A DNA stretch of 64,000 bases, taken from positions 682,001 to 746,000 of the forward strand of contig JBDVXK010000012.1 in NCBI GenBank assembly GCA_039964455.1. The letters are read 5' to 3'. Shown here in pieces: positions 34,460-43,686 of this stretch; positions within the stretch are counted from its first letter, which is position 1, and each line of letters starts with the position of its first letter. This DNA comes from CALJFL01 sp039964455 (GTDB lineage: Bacteria; Pseudomonadota; Gammaproteobacteria; Pseudomonadales; Halieaceae). A program made the position numbers and the translations under genes. The notes beneath the pieces are model-generated. The model did not search any database and had not been told where the DNA came from. It worked only from the letters and a program-made list of their open reading frames with translations.

Positions 34460-35247
34460 GCTACGAAAATATCGAGTTCGCTATCGACAAGGGCGTCGCC
34501 AGGCTAACATTGAATCGCCCCGATTCACTGAACAGTTTCACAGCCGCCATGCATGGCGAGGTGCGCGAGGTACTGACACAGGCCGCTGACGATGCCGCCG
34601 TGCGCGCAGTGCTGATCACCGGCAACGGCCGAGGGTTTTGCGCCGGACAAGATCTGAGTGACAGAGCGGTAGCACCGGGCAAGGAGATGCCCGATCTGGG
34701 AAACTCTGTTGAAACCTACTATAACCCGCTGATTCGGCTGATCACCTCCATGGAGAAGCCGGTGATTTGCGCGGTCAATGGTGTAGCCGCAGGCGCTGGT
34801 GCCAATATCGCCCTTGCCTGCGACATCGTTATCGCCGGGCGCTCCGCGAGTTTTATCGAGTCATTTTCCAAACTCGGTCTGATACCTGATTCCGGCGGCA
34901 CCTGGATATTGCCGCGCCTGGTAGGCATGGCGCGTGCCAAGGGTCTGGCCATGCTAGGTCCAAAAATCAAAGCCGAGCAGGCCGAGGCCTGGGGCATTAT
35001 CTGGCAGTGTGTAGACGACGAAGACCTGCTACCCACAGCCACCGCACTGGCGGAGCAAATGGCAACGCAGCCCACCAAAGGCTTCGCCTTTACCAAAAAG
35101 GCTTTTGCGCTGTCTGCCACCAACTCGCTGGACGAGCAACTGGAGGTCGAAAAAGAGTTGATGCGCACCGCCGGGAAAACTCACGATTATCAGGAAGGGG
35201 TGATGGCGTTTCTGGAAAAACGCGATCCCAACTTCAAAGGCGAGTAA
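34456..35247 (+). CDS. paaG: Ring-1,2-epoxyphenylacetyl-CoA isomerase PaaG
   Basis: A 263-residue crotonase-family enzyme that isomerises the epoxide made by PaaABCE into oxepin-CoA and also shifts double bonds later in the pathway. The characteristic GRGFCAGQDLSDR, SVETYYNPLIR, FSKLGLIPDSGGTW and the acidic residue in the GLIPDSGG loop are as in E. coli PaaG. Begins by ATGA overlap with paaZ; paaI follows after 5 bases. Confidence 0.94.
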   Translation: MSYENIEFAIDKGVARLTLNRPDSLNSFTAAMHGEVREVLTQAADDAAVRAVLITGNGRGFCAGQDLSDRAVAPGKEMPDLGNSVETYYNPLIRLITSMEKPVICAVNGVAAGAGANIALACDIVIAGRSASFIESFSKLGLIPDSGGTWILPRLVGMARAKGLAMLGPKIKAEQAEAWGIIWQCVDDEDLLPTATALAEQMATQPTKGFAFTKKAFALSATNSLDEQLEVEKELMRTAGKTHDYQEGVMAFLEKRDPNFKGE

Positions 35248-35252
35248 GTCTG

Positions 35253-35690
35253 ATGGATAGCCAACAACTGGCCGAAGCAGCTGGCGATGCAATGTACAGC
35301 AATGACAGCGCCTGCAAGGAACTGGGCATTGAACTGCGCAGCATCAGCCCGGGGCGCGCCGAAATGACCATGACAGTTCGCGAAGCCATGCTCAACGGTC
35401 ACGATGTATGCCACGGCGGATTTATTTTTACCCTGGCCGACAGCTGCTTTGCCTACGCCTGTAACAGTCACAACCAGAGCACGCTGGCCGCCGGTGCACG
35501 CATCGACTTTTTGGCGCCAGGGAAAGCTGGCGACGTTTTATTGGCATGCGCTGAAGAACGAGCGCTAGCTGGGCGCACCGGCATCTACGATGTCACTGTC
35601 AGTAACCAGGACGGCACGCAAATCGCACTCTTTCGCGGTAACTCGCACCGTATCAAGGGTGAACTGGTACCACAGGGAGAACAGAGCTAA
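35253..35690 (+). CDS. paaI: Hydroxyphenylacetyl-CoA thioesterase PaaI
   Basis: A 145-residue hotdog thioesterase with the HGGFIFTLADSCFAYACNS segment typical of PaaI. It frees CoA from dead-end phenylacetyl-CoA derivatives. The open frame begins far upstream inside paaG, but the ATG at 35253 gives the family length and avoids overlap. It shares one base with the paaJ start. Confidence 0.93.
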   Translation: MDSQQLAEAAGDAMYSNDSACKELGIELRSISPGRAEMTMTVREAMLNGHDVCHGGFIFTLADSCFAYACNSHNQSTLAAGARIDFLAPGKAGDVLLACAEERALAGRTGIYDVTVSNQDGTQIALFRGNSHRIKGELVPQGEQS

Positions 35691-36892
35691 TGCAAGACGC
35701 CTTTATTTGCGATGCCATCAGGACACCCATAGGCCGCTATGGCGGCGCCCTGGCAACTGTGCGCACAGACGACCTCGCGGCCATTCCTTTGAAGGCACTA
35801 CAGGAGCGTAACGCAGGCGTCGACTGGCAGCAGGTAGACGACATCTGGTTTGGCTGTGCCAACCAGGCCGGTGAAGACAATCGCAATGTTGCTCGCATGG
35901 CGGCCCTGCTGGCAGGTTTGCCAGTGGCTGTACCAGGCGCAACGATCAACCGGCTCTGCGGTTCGGGGCTAGATGCACTGGGCACTGCTGGCCGCGCCAT
36001 CAAAGCCGGTGAAGCTCAGCTGGCAATTGCCGGCGGCGTTGAGTCTATGTCACGTGCGCCCTTCGTAATGGGCAAGGCGGCGACTGCCTTCAGCCGCGAT
36101 GCCCAGATCTATGACACCACCATTGGTTGGCGCTTCGTCAACAAACTACTGAAAGCCCAATACGGTGTTGACTCGATGCCGGAGACCGCCGAGAACCTCG
36201 CCGAGCAGTTCAGTATTTCCCGCGAAGACCAGGACGCCTTTGCACTGCGCAGCCAAACGCGTGCCGCGGCCGCACAGGCTTCAGGAAGACTGGCTGAAGA
36301 AATCGTCAGCGTAGCGGTCCCGCGGCGCAAGCAGGACCCGTTGCAGGTAGACAAAGATGAGCACCCTCGCGAAACAACAATGGAGGCTCTGGCCAAACTG
36401 GGTACACCATTTCGCGAAGGCGGCACGGTCACCGCGGGTAACGCTTCGGGTACCAACGACGGCGCTTGCGCGCTACTGGTCGCCTCTAAGCAAGGTGCAG
36501 AAAGGTTTGGCCTGACCCCACGAGCAAGAATCGTAGCCATGGCTACCAGTGGCCTGGAACCACGCATCATGGGCTACGGGCCGGTTGAGGCCAGTAAGAA
36601 AGTACTACAATTGGCCGGGCTTACTATGGCCGACATGGATGTTATCGAACTGAATGAAGCCTTTGCCTGTCAGGCACTGGCCGTATTGCGCGGGCTGGAT
36701 CTGCCCGACGATGCCGAACATATCAACCCCAATGGCGGTGCCATCGCCCTGGGACACCCGCTGGGTATGAGTGGCGCCAGATTAGCCACTACTGCCTTGC
36801 ATGAACTGGAGCGCCGCAACGGGCGCTACACCCTGTGCACCATGTGCATCGGAGTCGGTCAGGGCATTGCCCTGATTCTGGAAAAAGTTTAG
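35690..36892 (+). CDS. paaJ: 3-oxoadipyl-CoA / 3-oxo-5,6-dehydrosuberyl-CoA thiolase PaaJ
   Basis: A 400-residue thiolase that cleaves the beta-ketoacyl-CoA intermediates to acetyl-CoA and, finally, succinyl-CoA. The acylated cysteine is C90 in TINRLCGSGLDAL; the C-terminal histidine and cysteine are in NGGAIALGHPLGMSGA and CTMCIGVGQG. Same length and motifs as PcaF/PaaJ. Between paaI (1-base overlap) and paaA (26 bases). Confidence 0.94.
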   Translation: MQDAFICDAIRTPIGRYGGALATVRTDDLAAIPLKALQERNAGVDWQQVDDIWFGCANQAGEDNRNVARMAALLAGLPVAVPGATINRLCGSGLDALGTAGRAIKAGEAQLAIAGGVESMSRAPFVMGKAATAFSRDAQIYDTTIGWRFVNKLLKAQYGVDSMPETAENLAEQFSISREDQDAFALRSQTRAAAAQASGRLAEEIVSVAVPRRKQDPLQVDKDEHPRETTMEALAKLGTPFREGGTVTAGNASGTNDGACALLVASKQGAERFGLTPRARIVAMATSGLEPRIMGYGPVEASKKVLQLAGLTMADMDVIELNEAFACQALAVLRGLDLPDDAEHINPNGGAIALGHPLGMSGARLATTALHELERRNGRYTLCTMCIGVGQGIALILEKV

Positions 36893-36917
36893 CGGCGCAT
36901 TGCGCCAGGAGGAAACC

Positions 36918-37874
36918 ATGTCCGAACATGACTCAGCCAATCTGCAGGAACAGCGGTTTCAGGACCGCATAGATGCCGAAGACAAGATCGAGCCGAAAGA
37001 CTGGATGCCGGAAAAATATCGCCAGAATCTGATCAGGCAGATATCCCAGCATGCCCACTCCGAAGTCATCGGGATGCAGCCAGAGGGCAACTGGATTACC
37101 CGCGCACCCAGCCTGCACCGCAAGGCCGTGCTGCTCGCCAAGGTTCAGGATGAAGGGGGCCATGGTCTCTACCTGTACAGTGCCGCCGAAACACTGGGCG
37201 TGAGTCGCGAGGAAATGATTCAGGCAATGCATGACGGCTCGGCGAAATACGCCTCCATCTTCAATTACCCCACACTGACCTGGGCAGACATTGGTGCGAT
37301 CGGTTGGCTGGTAGATGGTGCTGCCATCGTTAACCAGGTTTCACTGCAACGTACCTCCTACGGACCCTACTCCCGCGGCATGGTGCGCATCTGTAAGGAA
37401 GAGAGTTTTCACCAGCGCCAGGGCTATCACATCATGATGACACTGGCCCGCGGCAGCAAAGAGCAAAAAGACATGGCCCAGGACGCGATCAATCGCTTCT
37501 GGTGGCCCTCGCTCATGATGTTTGGCCCCCACGACGCTGACTCGGTGCACTCTGCCCAAAGCATGAAGTGGAAGATCAAACGACAAAGCAACGACGAGCT
37601 GCGACAGAAATTTGTCGACCAGACCGTCAAGCAAGCCGATGTGATCGGACTGGAAATTCCCGATCCCGACCTGAAGTGGAACGAAGAACGTGGCCACTAC
37701 GACTTTGGTGAAATTGACTGGGATGAGTTCAAACGGTCAATGACAGGCGGTGGACCCTGTAGCCGCCAGCGCGTTAGTCACCACGTGCAGGCACATGAAG
37801 AAGGTGCCTGGGTCAGAGAGGCTATGACCGCCTACGAAGCCAAAAAACGCCGCGCCAAAGAACAAGCCGCCTGA
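36918..37874 (+). CDS. paaA: Phenylacetyl-CoA 1,2-epoxidase catalytic subunit PaaA
   Basis: A 318-residue diiron subunit of the multicomponent epoxidase. The di-iron carboxylate helices are visible with ExxH-type motifs in AKVQDEGGHGLYLYS and CKEESFHQRQGYH. Start at 36918 has a perfect AGGAGG ribosome site 6 bases upstream; the frame extends six codons further. First of the compact paaABCDE block. Confidence 0.95.
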   Translation: MSEHDSANLQEQRFQDRIDAEDKIEPKDWMPEKYRQNLIRQISQHAHSEVIGMQPEGNWITRAPSLHRKAVLLAKVQDEGGHGLYLYSAAETLGVSREEMIQAMHDGSAKYASIFNYPTLTWADIGAIGWLVDGAAIVNQVSLQRTSYGPYSRGMVRICKEESFHQRQGYHIMMTLARGSKEQKDMAQDAINRFWWPSLMMFGPHDADSVHSAQSMKWKIKRQSNDELRQKFVDQTVKQADVIGLEIPDPDLKWNEERGHYDFGEIDWDEFKRSMTGGGPCSRQRVSHHVQAHEEGAWVREAMTAYEAKKRRAKEQAA

Positions 37875-37891
37875 GCCGAGGAGACAATACC

Positions 37892-38176
37892 ATGAGCGAC
37901 AATATGCATCTTTATGAGGTATTTATTCGTTCCCGCCGTGGGCTGGACCACAAGCACGTGGGCAGTCTGCATGCGGAAGATCACGAACAGGCGCTGGAAT
38001 ACGCCCGCGATGTATACACCCGTCGCAGCGAGGGTGTCAGCATCTGGGTAGTGAATTCCTCTGACATCGTGGCCTCTCAGGAGGCTGACTGCGAGAGCTT
38101 CTATGACCCGCAGGACGACAAACCCTACCGGCACGCAACGCATTACCAGCTGCCGGAAGAAGTGAACAACATGTAG
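37892..38176 (+). CDS. paaB: Phenylacetyl-CoA epoxidase subunit PaaB
   Basis: A 94-residue small subunit bridging PaaA and PaaC. It has the family pattern YEVFIRSRRGLDHKHVGSLH and the acidic C-terminal HATHYQLPEEV. Ribosome site GAGGAGA. Lies 17 bases after paaA and 14 before paaC. Confidence 0.94.
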   Translation: MSDNMHLYEVFIRSRRGLDHKHVGSLHAEDHEQALEYARDVYTRRSEGVSIWVVNSSDIVASQEADCESFYDPQDDKPYRHATHYQLPEEVNNM

Positions 38177-38190
38177 TTGGGGAAACAGTT

Positions 38191-38949
38191 ATGACTACCG
38201 AAAATGCTACACGAGATTACGCGGTTCGCCTGGGCGACGACGCCCTTATTCTTGGCCACCGTCTCTCCGAATGGTGCAGCCAAGCCCCCTTTCTGGAAGA
38301 GGACCTCGCACTCTCCAACGTCGCCCTGGACTATATAGGCCGCGCCAGAATGTTTTACGGCTACGCGGCTGAATTATCCGGCGAAGGCTATGACGAGGAC
38401 TGGTTTGCCTTTCAGCGGGATTGCCGCGACTTCAGCAACACGCTGATTAACGAGCTTCCACGGGGTGACTTCGCCTTCAGCATGGCGCGCCAGTATCTGG
38501 TGGACGTCTTTAGCGTCGCCTTCATGGCCGCATTGAAGTCATCCACCGACGCCACGCTGGCAGCCATCGCGGGCAAGGCCATCAAGGAATCCGAATATCA
38601 CCTGCGCCGCAGCTCGGAATGGATGTTGCGTCTGGGCGATGGCACCGAAGAAAGCCAGCGACGTTTGCAGGATGCGGTTAACGAGCTGTGGGGCTTCACC
38701 CCCGAACTTTTTGAGCAAGACGAACTGGAGCAGGAACTTGTGGCTGCCGGTATCGCCGTTGATACAAGTGCACTGCAACCGGCCTGGGAGAAAACGGTGC
38801 TGGCCACCTTCAAACAGGCCAACATAGAAGTACCGCAGGAAGACTGGCAAGTTAGCGGTGGCCGCCAGGGCAAGCATACCGAATGGCTGGGTCACATACT
38901 CAGCGACTTGCAATTCGTGCAGCGCGCCTACCCTGGCCTTGAGTGGTAA
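38191..38949 (+). CDS. paaC: Phenylacetyl-CoA epoxidase structural subunit PaaC
   Basis: A 252-residue ferritin-like partner of PaaA. Typical segments are LGDDALILGHRLSEWCSQAP, LSNVALDYIGRARM and IKESEYHLRRSSEWMLRLGD. Stop overlaps the paaD ATG by 1 base (TAATG). Confidence 0.95.
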   Translation: MTTENATRDYAVRLGDDALILGHRLSEWCSQAPFLEEDLALSNVALDYIGRARMFYGYAAELSGEGYDEDWFAFQRDCRDFSNTLINELPRGDFAFSMARQYLVDVFSVAFMAALKSSTDATLAAIAGKAIKESEYHLRRSSEWMLRLGDGTEESQRRLQDAVNELWGFTPELFEQDELEQELVAAGIAVDTSALQPAWEKTVLATFKQANIEVPQEDWQVSGGRQGKHTEWLGHILSDLQFVQRAYPGLEW

Positions 38950-39467
38950 TGAGCGCGACCAACGTCATTCCACTACTGCCCGTGGAGCAGGCCGAGCGCG
39001 AGCAGCGCAGGCGTAACTCTGCTTCACCGGAGCTGTGGACAATACTCGACACGGTCATGGACCCGGAGATTCCCGTTATTAGTGTCTGGGAGTTGGGCGT
39101 ACTGCAGGATGTATCACTTGAGAATGGCGTCGTTAATGTAATCATCACACCCACCTACTCCGGCTGTCCGGCAATGACCGTGATGGCCGAAGATATCGAA
39201 GCGGCACTAACGGCAGCGGGTTACAACAACATTGACATTAAAACCCGCCTTGCACCCGCCTGGACAACAGACTGGCTGGGCGCCGAGGCTCAGGAAAAAT
39301 TGCGCCAATACGGCATTGCACCGCCATCGATAGAGGACGAGCCCGCTTGCCCTCGCTGCGGCAGTGCGGCGGCAAAACGAATCAGTGAGTTCGGCAGTAC
39401 AGCCTGCAAGGCCCTGTATCAATGCAGCGACTGCGACGAACTCTTTGACCACTTCAAACATCTCTAG
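38949..39467 (+). CDS. paaD: Phenylacetyl-CoA epoxidase maturation protein PaaD
   Basis: A 172-residue protein of the MIP18/DUF59 iron-sulfur assembly family with a C-terminal cysteine domain (ACPRCGS, ACKALYQCSDCDELF). The domain with PTYSGCPAM holds the conserved cysteine. It is thought to mature the epoxidase clusters. Start at 38949 overlaps paaC; a GTG six bases earlier is possible. Confidence 0.92.
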   Translation: MSATNVIPLLPVEQAEREQRRRNSASPELWTILDTVMDPEIPVISVWELGVLQDVSLENGVVNVIITPTYSGCPAMTVMAEDIEAALTAAGYNNIDIKTRLAPAWTTDWLGAEAQEKLRQYGIAPPSIEDEPACPRCGSAAAKRISEFGSTACKALYQCSDCDELFDHFKHL

Positions 39468-39476
39468 GAGTCACCA

Positions 39477-40568
39477 ATGAGCGAACAACAGCTCCACTCC
39501 CTCACCATCGCCAGCGTACAACCGGAAACCGATTTGGCAGTTCGCGTGGGCTTTACAGTCCCCGATGAATTGCGCGAGAGCTTCAGCTACAAGCAGGGGC
39601 AGTACCTGACGCTGGAGTCCGAGGTTAACGGTGAACCTGTACGTCGCTCCTACTCTATCTGCTCGGGCATCAACGATGAGCAAATGCAGGTCGCAATAAA
39701 GCGTGTGGAAGGCGGCCTGTTTTCCAATTTCGCCAACGACGCATTGAAGGCTGGCGACACAATACGTGTGATGCCACCCCAGGGCACATTTTTCACCGAA
39801 CTTGATGCCAGTGCGGCCCGTAACTATCTGTTCATCTCCTCTGGTAGCGGCATTACCCCGGTCGTCTCCAACATTAAATCCATTTTGGAAGAAGAGCCCG
39901 ACAGTAAAGTCACCCTGCTGTTTGGCAATCAGCGTAGTAATTCAATCATGTTCAAGGAAACGCTGAGCTTCCTTAAAAACCGCTATTTGCAGCGTTTCCA
40001 TTGGGTCAATATTCTCAGCCGCGAAGATCAGGGGTCGGACGTTTTGAACGGCCGGTTGAATAATCGCAAAGGCGCAGAGCTGAACCAACAGCTGATCAAC
40101 CTGACCAGTTTCGACGAGTATTTTATCTGCGGACCGGAATCGATGATCTCGGAAGTATCACGCGGCCTGCGAGGCGCAGGCGTCGACGAAGAGAATATTC
40201 ACTACGAGCTATTTGCAGCATCTGCTGAGGATGCCCGCGCAGTTGTCGAGAAGCATCACGCGCGTGCCAAGGCCTTCGGTGGCAAGGTCAGTGACGTTAC
40301 TGTGATGATGGACGGACGCTCAATCCAGATGGAAGTGACGGCAGACGGAGAAAATATTCTGGACGCCGGCATTAATCAGGGAATGGACCTGCCCTACTCC
40401 TGCAAAGGCGGTGTCTGCTCAACCTGCAAGGCCAAGCTGGTTGAAGGTGAAGTGGATATGGACATTACCCATGGACTGGAAGATGGTGAGATAGAACAGG
40501 GTTTTATCCTGACCTGCCAGGCACACCCCATCAGCGATAAGGTCGTGGTCGACTTCGACCAGAAGTAA
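39477..40568 (+). CDS. paaE: Phenylacetyl-CoA epoxidase reductase PaaE
   Basis: A 363-residue NAD(P)H reductase that feeds electrons to PaaAC. The N-terminal ferredoxin-NADP reductase domain has the FAD motif RRSYSICSG (about residue 59) and the nicotinamide loop SSGSGITPV. The C-terminal plant-type 2Fe-2S domain has the cysteines CKGGVCSTC and a distal one in ILTCQAHP. Last gene of the paa operon; it converges on the sulfatase gene with 13 bases between the stops. Confidence 0.95.
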   Translation: MSEQQLHSLTIASVQPETDLAVRVGFTVPDELRESFSYKQGQYLTLESEVNGEPVRRSYSICSGINDEQMQVAIKRVEGGLFSNFANDALKAGDTIRVMPPQGTFFTELDASAARNYLFISSGSGITPVVSNIKSILEEEPDSKVTLLFGNQRSNSIMFKETLSFLKNRYLQRFHWVNILSREDQGSDVLNGRLNNRKGAELNQQLINLTSFDEYFICGPESMISEVSRGLRGAGVDEENIHYELFAASAEDARAVVEKHHARAKAFGGKVSDVTVMMDGRSIQMEVTADGENILDAGINQGMDLPYSCKGGVCSTCKAKLVEGEVDMDITHGLEDGEIEQGFILTCQAHPISDKVVVDFDQK

Positions 40569-40576
40569 TACGCTAA

Positions 40577-40600
40577 CTGGGTCAGTAACCGCTGACCCAG
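40577..40600. terminator. Inverted repeat at end of paa operon, possible bidirectional terminator
   Basis: CTGGGTCAG at 40577-40585 pairs with CTGACCCAG at 40592-40600 around six bases. It covers the last codons of the convergent sulfatase gene. No T tract, so function as an intrinsic terminator is uncertain. Confidence 0.4.
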
Positions 40601-42240
40601 TCGGGCAGGATGACACCATTCGCGGCAGTGTATTCATCCCAGCGCTTCAGCATTTCCGCCAGTCGCTCTGGTTCACTGCCAGCCAGGTTATTGCTCTCCC
40701 CGGGATCGCGCTCAATATTGTAAAGCTCAGCTTTACCAGAGGCATAGGGTGGCGGCATCACCAACAGCTTCCAGTCGCCATGACGCAGGGAGTATTTTCC
40801 AAATAGCTCTGTGCCCAGCGATGGCGTTTCCGCGACCACAGCATTACCCGCCAGCGCAGGCATTATCGATTGTCCTTGTAGCGGGTGGATTTCGCGACCA
40901 GCATATTTCGCCCCGGGATGATCGACACCGGCCACATCCAGCAGTGTAGGCACCACATCGCGCAAAGGCACCATGGCGCGGTGAATCCTCCCACCCTTAA
41001 AGCCCGCAGGAAAATGTGCGAAGGCTGTCACACGGGTGCCGCCTTCACTGGGAAATGCCTTGTACATGCGCAGCCCCGCTGAGCCAGCCATGGCCCAACC
41101 AGCGCCGTAAAATGCGTAGGAGTTGGGTCTGCCAATATTGTCCACGCTGAAATCGTAACGCTCGTCGATAACCTTGCGTATTGCAGGGAACATATCCGGC
41201 GACCAGGTTTCATCGAGGTCATGCCCCTCTGGACCATTGTCCGACATAAACAGCACCAGGGTGTTGTCGAGCTTTCCGGAGTCACGCAGGTAATCGATAA
41301 CCCGCCCGCTGTGCGCGTCGAGTTCGTCGATCATGGCAGCATAGACCTCCATGCTGCGCGACTGTTCCTGTCTCTGCTCAGGGCTCAAGCTGTCCCATGC
41401 GACCGCTTTTGGCGGCCTTGGCGGCGCCTCAGCCGATGGGACCAGCCCCAGTTCTGCCACCTTCTGCCGGCGCTGATGATACAGCACGTCATAACCGCCG
41501 TCATAGCGGCCCTTATGCCGCGCGATAGCGGCATCCGGCGCCTGTAACGGCCAATGTGGTGCGGTAAATGAAAGCACTGCAAAGAAGGGCTGCTTGGCGT
41601 CACCCTCGCGCAGGTAATCAAGAAGGCGGTCTGCATAAAACTGGGAAGAATATTTAAAGCTTTCCGGTAACGCGCTTAAGGGTTGGTCGTTCTCGGTGTA
41701 CGAAGCCTTCGCGTTGGGATCGGGATGATAGGCTGGCAACATATCGGCAAAGTGACTGGCGCCACCGCTATTAAGCGCAAAGGAACGCTGGAATCCCTGA
41801 CTTGCCGGGCCCTGCTCTGGCGCATTAGCCAGATGCCATTTTCCTGAAAGATAGGTGCGATATCCGCTATCGCCTAGCAGCGAGGCGACAGAAACAACCC
41901 GCTCATTAAGGTGCCCCTCATAGCCGGGTTGGCCCTTCTGGTTTGGGGACAGTTCTTCGTACATATTGCCCACCCCCGCGAGGTGCGGGTCTACACCGGT
42001 ATACAGGGTCGCCCTGGTCGGCGAGCACGCGGGATGCACAATGAAATTACTGAACCGAACGCCTTCCAGCGCCAGTTTATCGAGATTAGGGGTTGCGATT
42101 TCACCGCCGAAGCTACCCAGGTCGGTGTAGCCCATATCATCCACAATGATCAGCAGAATGTTAGGGCGGGGGGCGGTAAAACCCGCTGCCGGTAATACCA
42201 GCAGCAGGACAAACAACGATCGAACCAGAGAGGTCAGCAC
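40582..42240 (-). CDS. Secreted arylsulfatase (type I, formylglycine)
   Basis: A 552-residue alkaline-phosphatase-fold sulfatase with a signal peptide (residues 1-22). The signature HPACSPTRATLYTG carries the cysteine (C72) that is converted to formylglycine; the metal ligands are in IIVDDMGYTD and FMSDNGPEG. It would release sulfate from aryl or carbohydrate sulfates in the periplasm. No formylglycine-generating enzyme or anaerobic maturase is in the window. Follows the aldehyde dehydrogenase gene by 12 bases on the same strand, so it belongs with the TonB receptor/ALDH group. Sulfated phenolics or phenethylamines of algal origin are a possible substrate (inference). Confidence 0.85.
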   Translation of the reverse strand: MLTSLVRSLFVLLLVLPAAGFTAPRPNILLIIVDDMGYTDLGSFGGEIATPNLDKLALEGVRFSNFIVHPACSPTRATLYTGVDPHLAGVGNMYEELSPNQKGQPGYEGHLNERVVSVASLLGDSGYRTYLSGKWHLANAPEQGPASQGFQRSFALNSGGASHFADMLPAYHPDPNAKASYTENDQPLSALPESFKYSSQFYADRLLDYLREGDAKQPFFAVLSFTAPHWPLQAPDAAIARHKGRYDGGYDVLYHQRRQKVAELGLVPSAEAPPRPPKAVAWDSLSPEQRQEQSRSMEVYAAMIDELDAHSGRVIDYLRDSGKLDNTLVLFMSDNGPEGHDLDETWSPDMFPAIRKVIDERYDFSVDNIGRPNSYAFYGAGWAMAGSAGLRMYKAFPSEGGTRVTAFAHFPAGFKGGRIHRAMVPLRDVVPTLLDVAGVDHPGAKYAGREIHPLQGQSIMPALAGNAVVAETPSLGTELFGKYSLRHGDWKLLVMPPPYASGKAELYNIERDPGESNNLAGSEPERLAEMLKRWDEYTAANGVILPDWVSGY

Positions 42241-42252
42241 GACAGCGAGGTG

Positions 42253-43677
42253 TCAGCCATTCATGATCTTGACTGTTTGCAGCGCGGTGAACTCTTCCAG
42301 CCCGTAGTCACCAAATTCTACGCCAAACCCGGACTGCTTGATGCCACCGAATGGCGTATGAGGGTGTAACACCGCGTGGTCATTAATCCACACAGTGCCG
42401 CACTCCAGGCGCGACGCCAGCGCGGCTGCCGCCTTACTATCGCCAGACCAGATGGAACCACCCAAGCCGCTATCGCTATTGTTGGCCCGTGCGATCACAT
42501 CCTCGATATCCGAGTACTTGATAATTGGGACGATGGGACCAAATGGCTCTTCGTCAACCAGACGACTGCCATCGCTCAAGCCTGTGACAACGGTAGGCTC
42601 AAAGAAGTAACCGCTGCCTTCTCTGGCGTGGCCGCCGGTAAGAAAAGTGCCACCCTGTTCACGGGCGTCATCGGCCAACGATTTGACGATATTTAACTGG
42701 GCCTGGTTCTGGATCGGGCCAAGCTGCGTCGCTTCGTCCATACCATCGCCGACCACAACTTCCCTCGCGCGCTTGGCAATCGCCTCGGCCACGTCGTCAA
42801 AAATAGACTCGTGAACATACAGGCGTTTGAGCGCGGCACAGGTTTGACCGTTATTGTGGAAGCAGGCGGTAAACAGCTTGTCTGCGATAGCCTCAACGTC
42901 TACATCCGGCAAGATAATGCCAGCGTCATTGCCGCCCAGCTCAAGGGTCAGCCGCTTGAGGTTTCCTGCAGCGCTTTCCATGATCCTGCGACCAGTGCGG
43001 GTAGAGCCCGTAAAGACCACCTTGTCGATGTCGGGGTGGCTACTGATCGCAGCACCCACATCGCCACCACCCGTCACCAGGTTCAGCACCCCAGCTGGCA
43101 ATATCTCATTGGCCAACTCTACAAACTTACTGACCGCAACAGGCGTATATTCCGACGGCTTGATAACCACCGTATTCCCAGCCCGTAGTGCCGGAATAAT
43201 ATGCCAGATGGAAATCATCAATGGCCAGTTCCACGGGGTGATGGATCCGACTACACCCAGCGGGCGACGATGCACTTCAATGCGCGCCTCGTCATCGTCC
43301 TGCAGCACATCAGTAGGAATTTCCAAATCGGCCGTGGCCATGATCCAGGCCATGGCTCCACCCACTTCCATACCGGAACCCAAGCCATTCAAACCGCCCA
43401 TGGGTTTCCCTGACTCGCGGGTGACCAGCTCCATAAACTCTGGCATGCGCGCTTCCAGCGCGGGCACCAGTGAACGGATCAAGGCAACACGGTCTGCGTC
43501 GGCCATGGCGCTCCACGCTGGAAAGGCCGCACGCGCAGCCGCAACCGCCTGGTCCACGTGGCTGGCATCGCCCTGTTGAACTTCCGCGAAAGGCTCGCCG
43601 TTGGCCGGGTTGATTACCTGAAAAGTCTGGCCAGCACTTACCGGCTGGCCATTAATTAGCATCTCACACTGCAACAT
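42253..43677 (-). CDS. NAD(P)-dependent aldehyde dehydrogenase, probable arylacetaldehyde dehydrogenase
   Basis: A 474-residue aldehyde dehydrogenase. It has the cofactor-region WNWPLMISIWH, the catalytic glutamate in LTLELGGNDAGI (about residue 244) and the cysteine in NNGQTCAALKR (about 278), and the terminal FGGIKQSGFG. Start set at the ATG at 43677 with AGGAG 6 bases upstream; a TTG two codons earlier is less likely. Between the TonB receptor and the sulfatase, next to the paa operon. It may oxidise the aldehyde from amine oxidation or from the phospho-lyase reaction to arylacetate; the true substrate is not visible in the sequence. Confidence 0.82.
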   Translation of the reverse strand: MLQCEMLINGQPVSAGQTFQVINPANGEPFAEVQQGDASHVDQAVAAARAAFPAWSAMADADRVALIRSLVPALEARMPEFMELVTRESGKPMGGLNGLGSGMEVGGAMAWIMATADLEIPTDVLQDDDEARIEVHRRPLGVVGSITPWNWPLMISIWHIIPALRAGNTVVIKPSEYTPVAVSKFVELANEILPAGVLNLVTGGGDVGAAISSHPDIDKVVFTGSTRTGRRIMESAAGNLKRLTLELGGNDAGIILPDVDVEAIADKLFTACFHNNGQTCAALKRLYVHESIFDDVAEAIAKRAREVVVGDGMDEATQLGPIQNQAQLNIVKSLADDAREQGGTFLTGGHAREGSGYFFEPTVVTGLSDGSRLVDEEPFGPIVPIIKYSDIEDVIARANNSDSGLGGSIWSGDSKAAAALASRLECGTVWINDHAVLHPHTPFGGIKQSGFGVEFGDYGLEEFTALQTVKIMNG

Positions 43678-43686
43678 CTTCAACTC

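Noticed and set aside
35007..35252. 82-codon N-terminal extension of PaaI
   Set aside because: It lies within paaG in another frame, and the thioesterase begins at 35253 at the family length.
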